Shown: positions 1 to 6,979 of the stretch, one piece after another
Layout of the letters: each line of letters begins with the position of its first letter
How positions within the stretch are numbered: the first letter of the stretch is position 1
Program-made: the position numbers and the translations under genes
The notes under the pieces: generated by a model
What the model was told of the DNA's origin: nothing
What the model saw: the letters and a program-made list of their open reading frames with translations, nothing else
Database searches by the model: none
Assembly (NCBI GenBank): GCA_964396385.1
Contig: CAYNFH010000206.1
Location: 1-10,968 of the forward strand
Source: CAYNFH01 sp964396385
Lineage (GTDB): Bacteria; Armatimonadota; Chthonomonadetes; Chthonomonadales; CAJBBX01
Direction: 5' to 3'
DNA: 10,968 bases

Positions 1-2884
1 GGCAGGCGGTCGCCAGCTCCCCGTCCTTGATGTCCTCGCCTCGCTTCTTAGCCTCTATCCGAGCCAGGTTGATGCGCTGCACGCAGTAGGTGCACTTCTC
101 CATGACGCCACGACCCCGAACCGTAACCTCCGGGTTATGGAGCAGCCGGAGGAGCGGGCGGTCATGTTGGTTGGCGAAGTTGTAGAAGTTGAAGCGGCGA
201 ACCTTGTACGGGCAGTTGTTGGAGCAATACCGCGTACCGACGCAGCGGTTGTAGATCATCTGGTTCAGCCCCTCGTGGCTGTGCGTGGTAGCGCCCACGG
301 GGCAGACCGGCTCGCAAGGCGCTTTTTCGCAGTGCATGCAGGGAACGGGCTGAAAGTAGGTGGGCGGGTTCGCAAGACTGGCTTCGCCCTGGTTTTCGTT
401 ATCTACGTAGTAGCGGTCGATGCGCAGCCAGTGCATCTCCCGACCGCGCGAAACCTGATCCTTGCCCACGACAGGGATGTTGTTCTCCGACATGCAGGCA
501 ACGACGCAGGAGTTGCACGAAATGCAAGACGTATTGTCGATAGACATTCCCCACCGGTAGCCGTCGTAGTTCATATGGTCGTTGGGCGGGTTAAAGAGGG
601 TCCCCAGCGGCTCTTTCCCCTGGCCTTCCACGTCCTCGCCGGTATTGGGGCCCTTCCGGAATTCATCGAGCGTGTGGACCTTGATGGGGTCGCGCCCCTG
701 CATGTCGATAGCGCTGTGATAGTGCGTGCTCACCAGCATGTAGGAGTCCGGCGTGATACGAAGGTCCGCGCCAGTCACGAAGTGCGGCGACGCCGATGTC
801 CAGAGTGGATAGGCATTGAAGCCACGATCCATCCCGACCTCGCCCGTGCGGGTGCGACCATAGCCCAGGTGGATGGTGACGGCATTGTCCGGGTGGCCGG
901 GAAGAACGAAAACCGCTCCGCGTACGCTTCTATCGCCGACCCGGAGCTCCACAACCCGGTCTGTCGCTTTGAATGACGCCCCTTGTGGGGCGAGTCCCAG
1001 ACGAACCGCCATGGCCGGCGACATGAGCACGCCGTTGTCCCAGACCAGCTTGGTCATCTGCTTGGGCAGCTCCTGGAGCCATGCGTTGTTCGCGAAGCGC
1101 CCGTCATAGATGGTCGGGTCCGTCCGGAAGATGACTTCCACGCCGTTCGGCGTCGGGCTTTGGGCGCTAGGGGGCGGGGCCGGGATTTGTCCGCTCGGCG
1201 TCACGGTGCGGGGCGCAAAGGTCGTGCCGGCCAGGATACCATCGTTGAGCGAGCGCCGCCAGTAGGTGTCGAAGTCCGCGCCCGGGTGCTGCGACTGCCA
1301 GTAGGCGCGGACAATCTCGTATCCCTCGGCCGGCTTGCGGCTGATGCCAGCCAGCAGCTCGTGCGCGGAGTGGGTGCCGAACAGCGGCATGATCAGGGGC
1401 TGGATAATGCTGGCCGTACCGTCAAACGCGCGCACGTCGCTCCACGCCTCCAGGTAATGGCTCTCGGGCACGTGCCAGTTGCAGAGCGCGGAAGTCTCGT
1501 CGTCGTGCATCCCCAGGCGACAGCGGAAAGGAATGCGGTCGTTTCCGTTCTGATCCTTCGCCGCGAGAGAGGCGGCGAACGGAATGTCCGCGGGCGCCGT
1601 GTAGGCGGGGTTGCCACCGAGGATAAAGAGCGCCTTGACGGTTCCGGCATCCATGTCCGCGACCAGATCGCGCAGGGAGCCGAACTGGTCCACCGGGTTG
1701 GCGTCCACGCTGGGAATGTAGGCCACCGTCGTGCCGACGTTGCCCAGGGCCTGGTTCATGGCGTGCGCCAGCACGTGCACCGCGGGCGGCTGCTCTTCGC
1801 CCGCCACCACGATGCTTGCGCCGCGATGCGCCTGCAGGTCCCGCACCACGGCATCCATCCACGGCGCCGAGGCAGCTCCCCCACCCGCCCCCGCTACTCC
1901 TAGCCGCTGGGCGATCTCGCGTGCCACACCCTCGACTTCACTGGCGCGCAAGGGGAAGCGATGGTCCGCGATGGCGCCCGTAATAGTGGGCGTGCTCTCT
2001 AGGGCGTAGAGCCGGTTCATGTTCGGGTTGTCTTTGCGCACCCGGCGCCGGTTGACGAAGTCGTGCCCATATCGTACGCTCCCCGGCATCGTGAGCAGGA
2101 AGTCCGAGTCCAGCGAGAGCACGACGTCCGCGCGGTCGAACCGGTAGACTGTGTTGACATAGTTGCCGAATGCGGCCTTGGAGCCGGCCCGCGTGTTGTG
2201 TTCGCCCGCTGGCTCGTACACGTGCCAGCGGGAGCCGGGATACTCGGCCAGGAACCCCCGGATCTGAGACGCCAGGGTCGGCGAACTCACCGTCTCCGTC
2301 AGGATGCGCACCCCGGCGCCGTTACCGCTCGCCTTGATGCCATCCAGTGTGGAACGGGCAGCCGCCATGAACAGGTCCCAGGTACTAACCTCGCCCACGT
2401 TTACCACGTCCCTGGAACGGTCGACGTCATACATGTTGAGGATCGACGCCTGGGCGAACGCGCTGGTCGCGCCGAGGCTTGCCGGATGGCTCGGGTTCCC
2501 CTCAATCTTCGTCGGCCGACCCTCGTGGCTCTCGACCAGCAGTCCGATGCCGTATCCGCTCAACGGCATCGCCGTGGCAAAGTACATCGGTTTGCCGTAG
2601 ACCAGCTCCTCCGGCTGCTTCACGTACGGGACAATCTGCTCCTGGGGGAGGAAGCGGCACCCGGAGAGACCGGCGAGCGCCATGGAGCTGCCCATCAGCG
2701 TCATGAAGGTGCGGCGCGGGATCTTCAGGTTCCGGAGGCTCTCGCGGTTCGGAAACTCGTCGTCCAGGAACTTGCGGAACTCGTCCGTATTCGCGAGCTC
2801 CTCCAAGCTCCTATAGTAGGTTGGCCCCTTTTTGCCGGCCAGCCGCTCGCGCAAATGCGACAGGTTGTTGGTGTTCTCTTCCAT
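1..2884 (-). CDS. actB: Alternative complex III iron-sulphur/molybdopterin-like subunit ActB (3' end outside window)
   Basis: The frame is open without a stop for 961 codons from ATG at 2884 and leaves the window at base 1. ActB is the large periplasm-facing subunit of the ACIII quinol oxidoreductase; it carries Fe-S clusters and a molybdopterin-oxidoreductase-like domain that in this family holds no Mo cofactor. Residues 57-76 hold a twin-arginine-type signal (RRTFMTLMG) followed by a hydrophobic stretch and LSGC, a possible lipobox Cys76. Residues about 85-740 form the oxidoreductase-like part. The C-terminal part is ferredoxin-like: C787, C790, C793, C797; then C849, C852, C857, C861; then C881, C887, C891; then C931, C934 and C961 at the edge. 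This pattern suits several [4Fe-4S]/[3Fe-4S] clusters. Family members are usually about 1,000 residues, so only a short tail is missing. It follows actA; no clear Shine-Dalgarno is seen. The identification is from motifs and neighbours, not a search. Confidence 0.93.
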   Translation of the reverse strand, partial: MEENTNNLSHLRERLAGKKGPTYYRSLEELANTDEFRKFLDDEFPNRESLRNLKIPRRTFMTLMGSSMALAGLSGCRFLPQEQIVPYVKQPEELVYGKPMYFATAMPLSGYGIGLLVESHEGRPTKIEGNPSHPASLGATSAFAQASILNMYDVDRSRDVVNVGEVSTWDLFMAAARSTLDGIKASGNGAGVRILTETVSSPTLASQIRGFLAEYPGSRWHVYEPAGEHNTRAGSKAAFGNYVNTVYRFDRADVVLSLDSDFLLTMPGSVRYGHDFVNRRRVRKDNPNMNRLYALESTPTITGAIADHRFPLRASEVEGVAREIAQRLGVAGAGGGAASAPWMDAVVRDLQAHRGASIVVAGEEQPPAVHVLAHAMNQALGNVGTTVAYIPSVDANPVDQFGSLRDLVADMDAGTVKALFILGGNPAYTAPADIPFAASLAAKDQNGNDRIPFRCRLGMHDDETSALCNWHVPESHYLEAWSDVRAFDGTASIIQPLIMPLFGTHSAHELLAGISRKPAEGYEIVRAYWQSQHPGADFDTYWRRSLNDGILAGTTFAPRTVTPSGQIPAPPPSAQSPTPNGVEVIFRTDPTIYDGRFANNAWLQELPKQMTKLVWDNGVLMSPAMAVRLGLAPQGASFKATDRVVELRVGDRSVRGAVFVLPGHPDNAVTIHLGYGRTRTGEVGMDRGFNAYPLWTSASPHFVTGADLRITPDSYMLVSTHYHSAIDMQGRDPIKVHTLDEFRKGPNTGEDVEGQGKEPLGTLFNPPNDHMNYDGYRWGMSIDNTSCISCNSCVVACMSENNIPVVGKDQVSRGREMHWLRIDRYYVDNENQGEASLANPPTYFQPVPCMHCEKAPCEPVCPVGATTHSHEGLNQMIYNRCVGTRYCSNNCPYKVRRFNFYNFANQHDRPLLRLLHNPEVTVRGRGVMEKCTYCVQRINLARIEAKKRGEDIKDGELATAC

Positions 2885-2895
2885 CAGGTTTACCG

Positions 2896-3012
2896 GTGGC
2901 AGACCCAGCAGAGTGCGCCCGGCGACTGAAGTCGCGGGCTATGCGGTGCGCGAAGTCCGCCTGCGCGGACTGGTGCGGAATGAGACGGAATCATCTGTGG
3001 CAGACCCAGCAG
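2896..3012. repeat. 85-bp insertion-like segment flanked by a perfect 16-bp direct repeat (actA-actB junction)
   Basis: The 16-mer gtggcagacccagcag occurs at 2896-2911 and again at 2997-3012. The right copy encodes the last haem motif of ActA (CWVCH). The left copy also reads CWVCHR and then a TAA stop at 2890-2892, just 5 bp before the actB ATG, but in another frame relative to actA. The 85 bases between (2912-2996) contain two perfect inverted repeats: gcgact/agtcgc at 2922-2935 and agtccgc/gcggact around a 4-base loop at about 2955-2972. This is best read as insertion of a small palindromic REP/MITE-like element with duplication of 16 bp of target, or a replication-slippage product. No transposase or other copy is in the window. 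Confidence 0.7.
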
Positions 3013-3746
3013 TCGGTCAACTGCTCCCGCCGGATGTGGTACTTCTGGATGTAGGGACGCCCCTGTTCGATGCGCTGCGGTGAGGGCTGGTAATCCGCGT
3101 CCTCCAGCAGGCTGCGCAGGTCCGGCGTCAGGTCCGTCCCGTCCTCGTGGTGCCCACGCTGACAGTCCACATAGAGCTGGAACACCTCTTTGGGATCGCC
3201 GATGTAGCCCTCCGGGTTGCGGTGACACCGGAGACACCAGGCCATGAAGAAGGGCTTGCCCTTGTAGGTGAGCTGCATCTTCTCCACAGGCCCATGGCAC
3301 ACGTTGCAGTTGATGCCGCGGGCGATGTGGATACTGTGGTTGAAGTAGACAAACTCCGGCAGCTTATTGATGCGGGCCCAGCCCAGCTCTCCGCGGGGGC
3401 CTGTGATCGGCGTCTGCGTGACGAAGCTCCGGCGGATGGGCTCCAGCAGCGGGCTGTTCGTCCAGATTTGCGAGTGGCAGCTCATGCAGGTATGGGTCGG
3501 TGGAATGCCGGCGAACGAAGACTTCTCAACGGTAGTGTGGCAATATCGGCAGTCGATGCCGAGCTCGTTCGCATGGTGCTCGTGGCTGAACGGTACGGGC
3601 TGCTCGATCGGAACGTCCACGTTGGTGTTCCAGCCGGAGCGGGTGATCTCTGACGTGCCAACAAGGAGCACGAGCGGCAGCGCTACGGCTCCGATAAGGC
3701 TGGTCTTTGCGATCGTGTTCGCACCGGCGGGAAAGATCTGCGCCAT
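2991..3746 (-). CDS. actA: Alternative complex III pentahaem cytochrome c subunit ActA
   Basis: This 251-residue protein has one N-terminal membrane segment (about residues 13-32), a signal anchor that places the rest outside the cytoplasm. Five CXXCH haem c sites are visible: CRYCH 66-70, CMSCH 87-91, CNVCH 147-151, CLRCH 171-175 and CWVCH 246-250. ActA of ACIII is typically pentahaem and passes electrons from quinol oxidation towards the mono-haem subunit or the oxidase. CQRGH at 195-199 resembles a haem site but lacks the second cysteine. The ATG at 3746 is 6 bp after the ctaAB stop and has no clear Shine-Dalgarno, so translation is probably coupled. The protein ends right after the fifth haem site; the final Arg codon and TGA stop appear to come from the inserted segment at 2912-2996. 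Confidence 0.95.
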   Translation of the reverse strand: MAQIFPAGANTIAKTSLIGAVALPLVLLVGTSEITRSGWNTNVDVPIEQPVPFSHEHHANELGIDCRYCHTTVEKSSFAGIPPTHTCMSCHSQIWTNSPLLEPIRRSFVTQTPITGPRGELGWARINKLPEFVYFNHSIHIARGINCNVCHGPVEKMQLTYKGKPFFMAWCLRCHRNPEGYIGDPKEVFQLYVDCQRGHHEDGTDLTPDLRSLLEDADYQPSPQRIEQGRPYIQKYHIRREQLTDCWVCHR

Positions 3747-3752
3747 AGAGGT

Positions 3753-5618
3753 CTATAACCCCATCGATCGGTCTACCGCCATGACCAGGAAAAGCAGGGC
3801 GAGGTAGACCATGGAATACTTGAACAGCGTCTTGGCGTGCGGCCGGTCCGGCTCCTGGTAGAGCTGCAAGCTCCGCCAGAGCAGCACCAGGTTCAGGAGA
3901 ACTGCCGCGACCAGGTACAGGGATCCGACCTGCCGCAGGAACAGCGGAAGCACCGAGATGAGCGCCGTGAGCACCGCATAGACGGCGATCTGGAGGACGG
4001 TGATACGCTCTCCGCGTACCACCGGAAGCATGGGAATGCCGGCTTCCGCGTAGTCGTCCTTAATGAGCAGCGCGAGCGCCCAGAAGTGTACGGGCGTCCA
4101 TACGAAGATGATGGCGAACAGGTACCAGGCCAGGAGGCTCAGGTCATCCGTTACCGCGGCCCACCCCACCAGCGGTGGAAACGCTCCGGCCGCCCCACCG
4201 ATGACGATGTTGTGCCAGGTGCGCCGCTTCAGCAGCAGTGTGTAGATGAATACATAGAATAGGAGCCCCGCCAGCGCGAGCAGCGCGCACAGCACGTTCG
4301 CGGCGCGCCAGAGGATGACGAAGGACCCCGCCTCCAGCGCGAGCGCGAACAGCATCGCCTGTGGCCCCGAAATAAGGTGGGTAACGGTTGGCCGCTTCGT
4401 CGTGCGCTTCATACGGCCATCGATGTCCCGGTCCACCACCATGTTGATGGCGTTGGCGGCGCCCGCAGCCATATAGCCGCCGACGGCCACCGCCAGGAAC
4501 AGCCAGGTGCCCGGCCAGCCACGCTTGGCGATGATCATGGCGGCGAGAGTCGTGAACAGCAGCAGGCTGATAACCCGCGGCTTCGTCAGCGCCAGATAGT
4601 CCCGCCATCCCGCCCGGACGCCTGCTGCCTGAGGATTACCGCCTGCCGACTGATGACTGACGACTGACGACGGACGACGGACGACTGCGGGTCCGGGAGC
4701 CTCTACCGACAGCGCGGATGCCGTGAGCAGCACGGCCACGATCCAGGTCGCGTCCGCCATAAGCAAATGGATGAACTGCATCCAGATGGGCGCAAGCAGG
4801 ATCACATTAAGGCAGCCGACCCCGATCTGGGCCAGGAACAGGTTGCGGATCCAGCCGGAGAACCGATAGGTATCGCGCGCGGGACGTGAGTGCGCGGCGT
4901 AGCCCGCGATGAACAGCAGGTAGAAGCCCACAGACATCGCGATGAGCGGATGCGGAAGGCGCATCCTCAGCAGGGGGCTCGTCGCAGGCGAGAAGTCCGC
5001 CTTCAGCCCCTGGCTCAGCGACATCGGGTAGAGCGTGTCGCCCAGCGCCGTAATTGCGCCGCTCGCGCCCAGTACCGCGAGCGCCAGCAGCCCCAGGCCC
5101 AGCGCCCATACAAGCGGCCCCTGGCCCCGCATCCTCGGCGCAGCGCCTCCGGACGCCCACCAGGCGGTCAGCGCAAGCGCGGCCAGCAGCAGGAATGTGT
5201 TGGAGAGATGGGCCGCGATGGCGACCGCGCGGTAAAGCGACGTGTTGTGCGCGACCAGCTTGAAGAGCACCAGCGCGGCGCCCACGATGGCCTCAGAACA
5301 GGTGAACAGAACCGCGAGGAGCGCACCCCGTCTCACGATGTGGCGCGCCGGAAACGCGCGGAGCGCCCAAACCAGGAGAACCGCGGCCAGGGCCAGTGAG
5401 AGGCCGCTGGTCGCTCGGTGGCTGAGCTCTACTAGCCACTCGAAGGTACTTGCGTGGGGGCAGGACGGCCAGTGGGCGCCACACCCGGCGCCGGAGCCCG
5501 AAGCGCGCACATACGCGCCCCAGAGGATGACGCCAATGTTGTAGAACAGAACTCCCCAGGCGAATTTTGGAAAGCGCTTCTCTGCCATCCTGGATTGTTT
5601 GCGAACACCCGCCGTCAT
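3753..5618 (-). CDS. ctaAB: Fused haem A synthase (CtaA) and protohaem IX farnesyltransferase (CtaB)
   Basis: The 621-residue membrane protein joins two enzymes that act one after the other: CtaB adds a farnesyl tail to haem B to give haem O, and CtaA oxidises it to haem A for aa3-type oxidases. The CtaA half (about 15-302) shows the cysteine pair C46/C53 in GCGAHWPSC, the E65/H67 motif in VELSHR, and haem-ligand candidates H137, H223 (LPHPL) and H284 (FIHLL). The CtaB half (about 339-621) shows LTKPRV, the prenyltransferase motif N392-D396-D400 in NMVVDRDID and a second acidic loop KDDYAEAGIPMLPV (520-533). The order is CtaA first, CtaB second. The linker (about 303-338) is hydrophilic and encoded partly by heptad repeats. 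The start is uncertain: ATG 5618 or ATG 5588 (MAEKRFPKF); neither has a strong Shine-Dalgarno. The 207 bp upstream contain no other gene and no clear promoter. actA follows 6 bp downstream. Confidence 0.93.
   Translation of the reverse strand: MTAGVRKQSRMAEKRFPKFAWGVLFYNIGVILWGAYVRASGSGAGCGAHWPSCPHASTFEWLVELSHRATSGLSLALAAVLLVWALRAFPARHIVRRGALLAVLFTCSEAIVGAALVLFKLVAHNTSLYRAVAIAAHLSNTFLLLAALALTAWWASGGAAPRMRGQGPLVWALGLGLLALAVLGASGAITALGDTLYPMSLSQGLKADFSPATSPLLRMRLPHPLIAMSVGFYLLFIAGYAAHSRPARDTYRFSGWIRNLFLAQIGVGCLNVILLAPIWMQFIHLLMADATWIVAVLLTASALSVEAPGPAVVRRPSSVVSHQSAGGNPQAAGVRAGWRDYLALTKPRVISLLLFTTLAAMIIAKRGWPGTWLFLAVAVGGYMAAGAANAINMVVDRDIDGRMKRTTKRPTVTHLISGPQAMLFALALEAGSFVILWRAANVLCALLALAGLLFYVFIYTLLLKRRTWHNIVIGGAAGAFPPLVGWAAVTDDLSLLAWYLFAIIFVWTPVHFWALALLIKDDYAEAGIPMLPVVRGERITVLQIAVYAVLTALISVLPLFLRQVGSLYLVAAVLLNLVLLWRSLQLYQEPDRPHAKTLFKYSMVYLALLFLVMAVDRSMGL
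4644..4685. repeat. Six 7-bp tandem repeats inside the CtaA-CtaB linker
   Basis: On the plus strand six consecutive heptamers read tgccgac, tgatgac, tgacgac, tgacgac, ggacgac, ggacgac. They are read on the minus strand as part of the linker peptide between the two enzyme domains (around residues 312-325, RRPSSVVSHQS). Seven base pairs shift the frame at each unit, so the peptide itself is not a clean repeat. The tract resembles intergenic short tandem repeats more than coding sequence. Confidence 0.8.
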
Positions 5619-5799
5619 GGGCGAGACGGCGGAGCGTTCCCGGTCGGTGCAAGCAGCCGGACTCTTGTGCTCTTTTTCACGAGCCTCGTCGCGCTACCAC
5701 CTTCACCGGCCCGCCGCGCATGAGAATACCTTAATGTCGGGATGCGAGTCTAGCCTCGATTCCGCCTTAAGGGCCCGCTTGCCCCTGGCTCCCGACCTC

Positions 5800-5827
5800 G
5801 AAAATCCAAAATCGAAAATCGAGAATC
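5800..5827. repeat. Four AT-rich 7-bp tandem repeats at the end of the DUF4380-like gene
   Basis: The heptamers gaaaatc, caaaatc, gaaaatc and gagaatc follow without a gap. The last one overlaps the stop codon (tca on plus, 5826-5828) of the minus-strand gene to the right. It is strikingly AT-rich against its GC-rich surroundings. There is no GC stem plus T-run, so it is not a standard terminator. Confidence 0.8.
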
Positions 5828-6836
5828 ACCGGCGTCTTTGCGCCGGTGGGGCTTCCAGCGTCTGGGCGACGAGCGGCGCGATGGCGCGGTCCAGCGAGTC
5901 TTCCGTGCGGCCGATGGTCACGTTGCGGAAGAGGTGCCACCGCTCGATGTGATCGACAGCCCCGTACGGATCGATGTGGGCGAGCGGGCCCAACGTCTCC
6001 ACTTCCATGAACGTGGCGGAGGTGTAGGTCTCGTTGTTGCAGTTGTAGTCCGGGTAGGCTCTGCCCTCCACGAAGGGGAACCGCTTGATGAAGAGGACGC
6101 CTTTGCGCAGGTAAGCCGCCCACCCCTGCTTGTTCAGAATCCCGATCTTCTGGGACTCCTTCATGGTCTCGGCCGTCCGCAAACGCAGGTATTTTCGTCC
6201 GAGGGTCCAGCGAGGGTCGCTTAGGTTGGTGTAGTGCCAGAGGACCATGGGGCGGGCCGGCTGCAAGTATTCGTCATGGGACATGTAGGGCTCCTGCGGT
6301 AGGATGGTTACTCCCCCGCCGTTCATAATGCTCATGGCCCACGGCGCGGCGTCGATGGCCCACAGATTGCGGTTGGTGATCCGGTGCCGGACCATCACCC
6401 CCGTGCCGGTAACATCCATTCTGACGATCATCTCTTTCTGGATGCCGGTCCGGGGCTCTACCGGCTGGATGAGATCGATCATGTTCGGCGCAAGGATCTT
6501 ATACTGGATGGGTGTATTGTCCGGCGAGTAGCTGCGCGGCATTCCCTCCGGAGCCGTCCAGAGGCGGTGGCCGCCCCAGGGGTGCCAGTCGCCGAGGTCG
6601 GTCTTGACTACGGTTTCGGGTATCTCCGCGAATACGTTCTCGCCACCGATGAAGCCGTAGCGGATGACCCTGGGGCCGATATTGGTGGTCACGATGGCCT
6701 CAACGGTGCCGTTACTCAGCCGATAGCAGTTGGGCTGATTGAAGTAGGCAACCTTTTCTATACTCACCTGACCGGCCACGGGCAGCGCGGCCAGCATTAC
6801 GGCACATGCGCAGACGGCGCGCAGCGATGATGTCAT
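5826..6836 (-). CDS. Secreted DUF4380-like protein (galactose-mutarotase-like type)
   Basis: The start at 6836 (MTSSLRAVC) is chosen over an upstream in-frame start at 6929 because GGGAGGT lies 5 nt before this ATG and a Sec signal peptide begins here: hydrophobic residues 9-21 ending in PVAG before Gln23. The mature protein is about 314 residues, 336 with signal. The sequence shows features I associate with DUF4380 proteins: LSNGTVEAIVTTNIGPRV near the N-terminus, WGGHRLWTAPE, TGIQKEM, VRHRITN, APWAMSIMNGGG, YPDYNCNNETYT and METLGP-type VETLGPL, then VDHIERWHLF. Such proteins are related in sequence style to aldose-1-epimerase/carbohydrate-binding beta-sandwich folds, so a carbohydrate ligand in the periplasm or outside is plausible, but no activity is established. 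It lies 135 bp downstream of purN with its own strong ribosome binding site, so it may be an independent unit or the operon's last gene. Confidence 0.8.
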   Translation of the reverse strand: MTSSLRAVCACAVMLAALPVAGQVSIEKVAYFNQPNCYRLSNGTVEAIVTTNIGPRVIRYGFIGGENVFAEIPETVVKTDLGDWHPWGGHRLWTAPEGMPRSYSPDNTPIQYKILAPNMIDLIQPVEPRTGIQKEMIVRMDVTGTGVMVRHRITNRNLWAIDAAPWAMSIMNGGGVTILPQEPYMSHDEYLQPARPMVLWHYTNLSDPRWTLGRKYLRLRTAETMKESQKIGILNKQGWAAYLRKGVLFIKRFPFVEGRAYPDYNCNNETYTSATFMEVETLGPLAHIDPYGAVDHIERWHLFRNVTIGRTEDSLDRAIAPLVAQTLEAPPAQRRR

Positions 6837-6841
6837 CGTGG

Positions 6842-6848
6842 ACCTCCC
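6842..6848 (-). promoter_or_regulatory. Strong Shine-Dalgarno that fixes the start of the DUF4380-like gene
   Basis: On the minus strand GGGAGGT is followed by CCACG and then ATG at 6836, a 5-nt spacing. It is the clearest ribosome binding site in the window and selects this ATG over the in-frame start 93 bp upstream. Confidence 0.85.
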
Positions 6849-6948
6849 TCGGACCAGAATGCGACCCGAACTGTTCGGCGGGCGCTCATGAGTTCGTTCG
6901 GCCGCCGGTGGGGACGCTCCTGCCAGCAATAGTACGCGCTGGGAGGGG

Positions 6949-6979
6949 CTGTATAGGTTCTTGACACAACCTTATACAG
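6949..6979. other. Inverted repeat overlapping the purN stop codon
   Basis: The arms ctgtataggtt (6949-6959) and aaccttatacag (6968-6979) are complementary over 11 pairs with one bulged base and an 8-base loop. The right arm contains the purN TAA stop (6972-6974). As RNA on the minus strand this would be a hairpin just at the end of purN, but it is followed by CCCCTCCC rather than a U-run, and no T-run follows on the plus strand either. It may be a 3'-end stabilising hairpin, a factor-binding operator for the gene downstream, or a non-canonical terminator. Confidence 0.55.

Noticed and set aside
137..2929. Long plus-strand open frames (137-976, 983-1903, 2063-2929) antisense to actB
   Set aside because: They are codon-aligned shadows of the uninterrupted actB frame in GC-rich DNA; their proteins are Arg/Val/His-rich with no motif, while actB has clear Fe-S cysteines and a Tat-type signal.
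3150..3164. CQRGH in ActA (residues 195-199) as a sixth haem site
   Set aside because: The second cysteine of CXXCH is missing and pentahaem is the usual number for ActA.
2890..3300. Minus-strand 136-codon frame ending in CWVCHR, possibly a second cytochrome fragment
   Set aside because: Only its last codons resemble actA and these come from the 16-bp direct repeat; the rest is an out-of-frame reading of actA.
5675..5725. A 14-codon minus-strand ORF (MRGGPVKVV...) upstream of ctaAB as a leader peptide
   Set aside because: It has only a weak AAGG upstream, no attenuator-like hairpin with U-run and no regulatory codon run.
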